Origin: Candidatus Sumerlaeota bacterium
GTDB lineage: Bacteria > Sumerlaeota > Sumerlaeia > MWCT01
Direction: 5' to 3'
Length of the DNA: 6,196 nt
NCBI GenBank assembly: GCA_026398545.1
Contig: JAPLSR010000025.1
Span: 1 to 6,196, forward strand
The position numbers and the translations under genes were made by a program. Below the pieces are notes generated by a model. That model made no database searches. It was not told the DNA's origin and worked only from the letters and a program-made list of their open reading frames with translations. Shown one piece after another: positions 4,435 to 6,196 of this stretch. Position 1 is the stretch's first letter. Each line of letters starts with the position of its first letter.

Positions 4435-6196
4435 ATGAACTCCAAAAATAATTCTGATAAAGAAAAAGAATTACCTGGTGAGCCAGCGTTAAAATCATTA
4501 GAAACAACAGAGCGTCAATCATCTTCTCCAAAAATTACTTTTTCAAAAAAACTGCTTTTTTCTTTTTTAACCCTGTTCTTTTTTCTCATTTTTATTGAAA
4601 TCTCAACAAGAGTCCTTGGCGGAAAATCAATGCCGAATGTTCATTATGCGGATTCCGATTATGAAAATGAATATCGTATTTTATTTTGGGGAGATTCAGT
4701 CATCTTTGGGTCTAAATTAAATCATGCGGAAACCCTTCCGGTCACTCTTCAAAAATATTTGCGGCAGTATATCGCAAACAAACAAATAAATGTCATAAAT
4801 GCAGGTGTGGCTGGATATTCCACTTTTCAAAAATACTATTTTTCGAAAAAATGCGGACTGGATTTATCGCCGGACCTCGTCTTGCTTGGCATTGCATTGA
4901 ATGATGTGTTTGAACCTCAATCGGCGGCTAAAGCGTGGAAAAAAGTTGAAAATAATCTGCTTTCTCTAAAAAAATTGTGCGGGCAACATAACATCCCATT
5001 AGTAGTAGCTATTATCCCTTATGCCGGGCAAGTAGTTGATAAGGTAAGGTCTCTTAAACCTCAAGAGCGGCTGACAAGTTTTTTAGATAAAAATGAAATT
5101 AAGTATTTTGACCTCACAAAAGATTTTTTAAATCAACCAAATGCAGCTTCCTTATTTTTGGTAAAAGATAGAAATCATTTAAGTCCTGAAGGCACTGATT
5201 TTACCGGAAAATTACTGGCAGGGTATTTGAAATCTATTGTAAATCCTCTTTATGGCAATCCCTACGCCGTCAGCCGCATAAAGTTCTATGAAACGGCGGC
5301 GGATTTCAAGGGAGGGGAATATTTACAAACAATGTGGCAGACCCCAAAAGGGATTTCTCTGAAAAAGTCACGAGAGGATTACTCAACATCCGGCAGCTAC
5401 ACCTCACTGCCATTTGTCTCTCCATTTCCCATGTCGGAGATTCTACCCACCTGGAATGTAGACCGTCCCACCTCCACGGGTTTTGCCATTTATTTTCAGG
5501 TCAGCGAGGATAGCCGTTCATGGAGCGAGTGGCTCTTTCTGGGGCGGGACGGCGACACTCCCAGGAGCTTGAAAAAAGTGGTCCACACGACGGGAGCCGT
5601 GGTGGATGTGGATTTTATGCAGCTTACCAAACCTTTCCAATATTTCAAGTGGCGGATTGACCTGTTCACTCAAATCCCAAACACCTCTCCCCTTCTGAGG
5701 CGATTTGCAGTGTGTTATGGAAACTCGAGCGGGGATGAAGAGATTTTCAAAAAGTTTTCTGAGGAAAAAACGGCGCCCGGAGGATGGGCGAGAAAATTGG
5801 ACATGCCATATTATTCGCAACTGACTCCTGAAAAGGATATTCCCGAAGCTATGCGGTATTCTATCTGCTGCCCCACTTCTGTGCGGATGGTATTGGGGTA
5901 TTATGGAATCAATCGGTCTGAAAAGGAAATCTGCGATTTGAATTTAGACCCGGAATACGAGATCTGGGGCGGCTGGCCCCGGTCGGCTCAGACACTTTAC
6001 AGCTTCGGGTTCCGAGCATACGTAACACAAATACGTTCCTTTGAGGAGATTAAATCCTACATTGGCCGCGGGATTCCCCTCATCATAAGCATCCGCGCCA
6101 AAAAGGGAGAGTTGCCATCGACGCCTTATCATGAAGTGGAGGCGCATGTGCTTGTCATTTCCGGACTGACGGAAGACGGTCATGTCTGGGTCGAAG
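4435..6196 (+). CDS. Membrane-anchored SGNH/GDSL hydrolase fused to C39-like cysteine peptidase (3' end outside window)
   Basis: I translated this frame codon by codon: it is open for 587 codons to the right edge. Residues 1-39 are a polar, lysine- and serine-rich cytoplasmic tail. Residues 40-56 are one membrane segment without a clear cleavage site, so a signal anchor. An SGNH hydrolase domain follows (about 80-275): GDSVIFG with nucleophile S88, NAGVAGYS (122-129), ALND with N156, and DRNHLSPEG with D245 and H248. This set is complete for an esterase or glycan O-deacylase. Residues about 283-430 form a beta-rich region (AADFKGGEY, GSYTSLPF, PTWN, WSEW, SPLLRRFAV) like that preceding the peptidase in extracellular C39-family proteins. 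The C39-like domain starts near 456 (LDMPYYSQL), with predicted nucleophile C478 in CCPTS and predicted catalytic H571 in AHVLVISG; the third catalytic residue would lie past the edge. GC content jumps between the two halves. Domain calls are good; the joint function is unknown. Confidence 0.85.
   Translation, partial: MNSKNNSDKEKELPGEPALKSLETTERQSSSPKITFSKKLLFSFLTLFFFLIFIEISTRVLGGKSMPNVHYADSDYENEYRILFWGDSVIFGSKLNHAETLPVTLQKYLRQYIANKQINVINAGVAGYSTFQKYYFSKKCGLDLSPDLVLLGIALNDVFEPQSAAKAWKKVENNLLSLKKLCGQHNIPLVVAIIPYAGQVVDKVRSLKPQERLTSFLDKNEIKYFDLTKDFLNQPNAASLFLVKDRNHLSPEGTDFTGKLLAGYLKSIVNPLYGNPYAVSRIKFYETAADFKGGEYLQTMWQTPKGISLKKSREDYSTSGSYTSLPFVSPFPMSEILPTWNVDRPTSTGFAIYFQVSEDSRSWSEWLFLGRDGDTPRSLKKVVHTTGAVVDVDFMQLTKPFQYFKWRIDLFTQIPNTSPLLRRFAVCYGNSSGDEEIFKKFSEEKTAPGGWARKLDMPYYSQLTPEKDIPEAMRYSICCPTSVRMVLGYYGINRSEKEICDLNLDPEYEIWGGWPRSAQTLYSFGFRAYVTQIRSFEEIKSYIGRGIPLIISIRAKKGELPSTPYHEVEAHVLVISGLTEDGHVWVE
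5221..5290. other. Composition break and domain junction inside the SGNH-C39 gene
   Basis: Row counts of GC go from 17/60 (5101) and 21/60 (5161) to 26/60 (5221), 28/60 (5281), 32/60 (5461), 31/60 (5581) and 35/60 (5941 and 6061). Within row 5221 the change is abrupt: the first 40 bases are AT-rich and the last 20 (CCTACGCCGTCAGCCGCATA) hold 13 G or C. The break corresponds to residues ~270-283, just between the end of the SGNH domain and the AADFKGGEY start of the beta-rich C39-associated region. The reading frame is kept across it. Confidence 0.65.

Larger units (their letters stand above)
2857..5240. other. AT-rich block between GC-rich flanks
   Basis: Hand counts of 60-base rows give 38/60 GC at 1021-1080, 39/60 at 2281-2340 and 31/60 at 2521-2580. 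Inside the block they are 27, 24 and 28 (3241, 3421, 4021) and then 18, 18, 18, 17 and 21 (4441, 4561, 4741, 5101, 5161). The left edge falls at the stop of the oxidoreductase gene. The right edge falls within the last gene. The SGNH-coding part is clearly poorer in GC than the glycosidase gene, so the block may have two origins. No insertion sequence, integrase, tRNA or flanking repeat was found at the edges. Exact limits are approximate. Confidence 0.6.

Noticed and set aside
5518..5820. Minus-strand frame opposite the C39-associated region (and another at 5944-6183)
   Set aside because: The + frame is open throughout and carries domain motifs; the minus frames do not.
5800..6196. Bacteriocin-exporter C39 peptidase (ABC transporter type)
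   Set aside because: The domain is preceded by an extracellular beta-rich domain and a membrane-anchored SGNH domain, and no ABC or multi-pass membrane part is visible; topology places it outside the cell.

Overview
The window is a bacterial chromosomal segment with every gene on the + strand. No tRNA, rRNA, transposase or CRISPR array is visible. The lineage cannot be named from the sequence. A mix of RCC1-repeat, NAGPA, SGNH and C39 envelope proteins with a HisD paralogue fits an uncultured or environmental bacterium, but that is an inference.

Left part (1-347): the C-terminal end of a protein made of near-identical 39-residue RCC1-type repeats, whose start lies off the window. A short AT-rich gap follows, holding three copies of a 10-base direct repeat just before the next ribosome binding site.

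Middle part (476-2856): two GC-rich genes 29 bases apart, very likely an operon. The first is a complete histidinol dehydrogenase-family (HisD) enzyme with all zinc and catalytic residues. Its C-terminal region looks more like HisD paralogues found outside histidine operons. The second is an NAD(P)-dependent oxidoreductase that resembles 2,4-diaminopentanoate dehydrogenase far more than true DapB. No other histidine, lysine or ornithine gene is present, so the pair looks like a small module acting on an unknown amino alcohol or amino acid.

Right part (2911-6196): two genes for exported or membrane-anchored envelope proteins. The first is a secreted phosphodiester glycosidase (NAGPA family) with a C-terminal SH3-like domain. 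The second begins at 4435, stays open to the window end and is the longest gene here. It encodes a cytoplasmic tail, one membrane anchor, an SGNH/GDSL hydrolase domain with its full catalytic set, a beta-rich domain and a C39-like cysteine peptidase domain.

The most striking observation is compositional. From about 2857 to about 5240 the DNA is AT-rich (roughly 28-47% GC in the 60-base rows I counted), while both flanks are roughly 47-65% GC. The right edge of this AT-rich block lies inside the last gene, exactly between its SGNH and C39 halves. This suggests that an acquired block replaced the start of a resident C39 peptidase gene and made a chimeric protein; a real ancient fusion or an assembly join are the alternatives.
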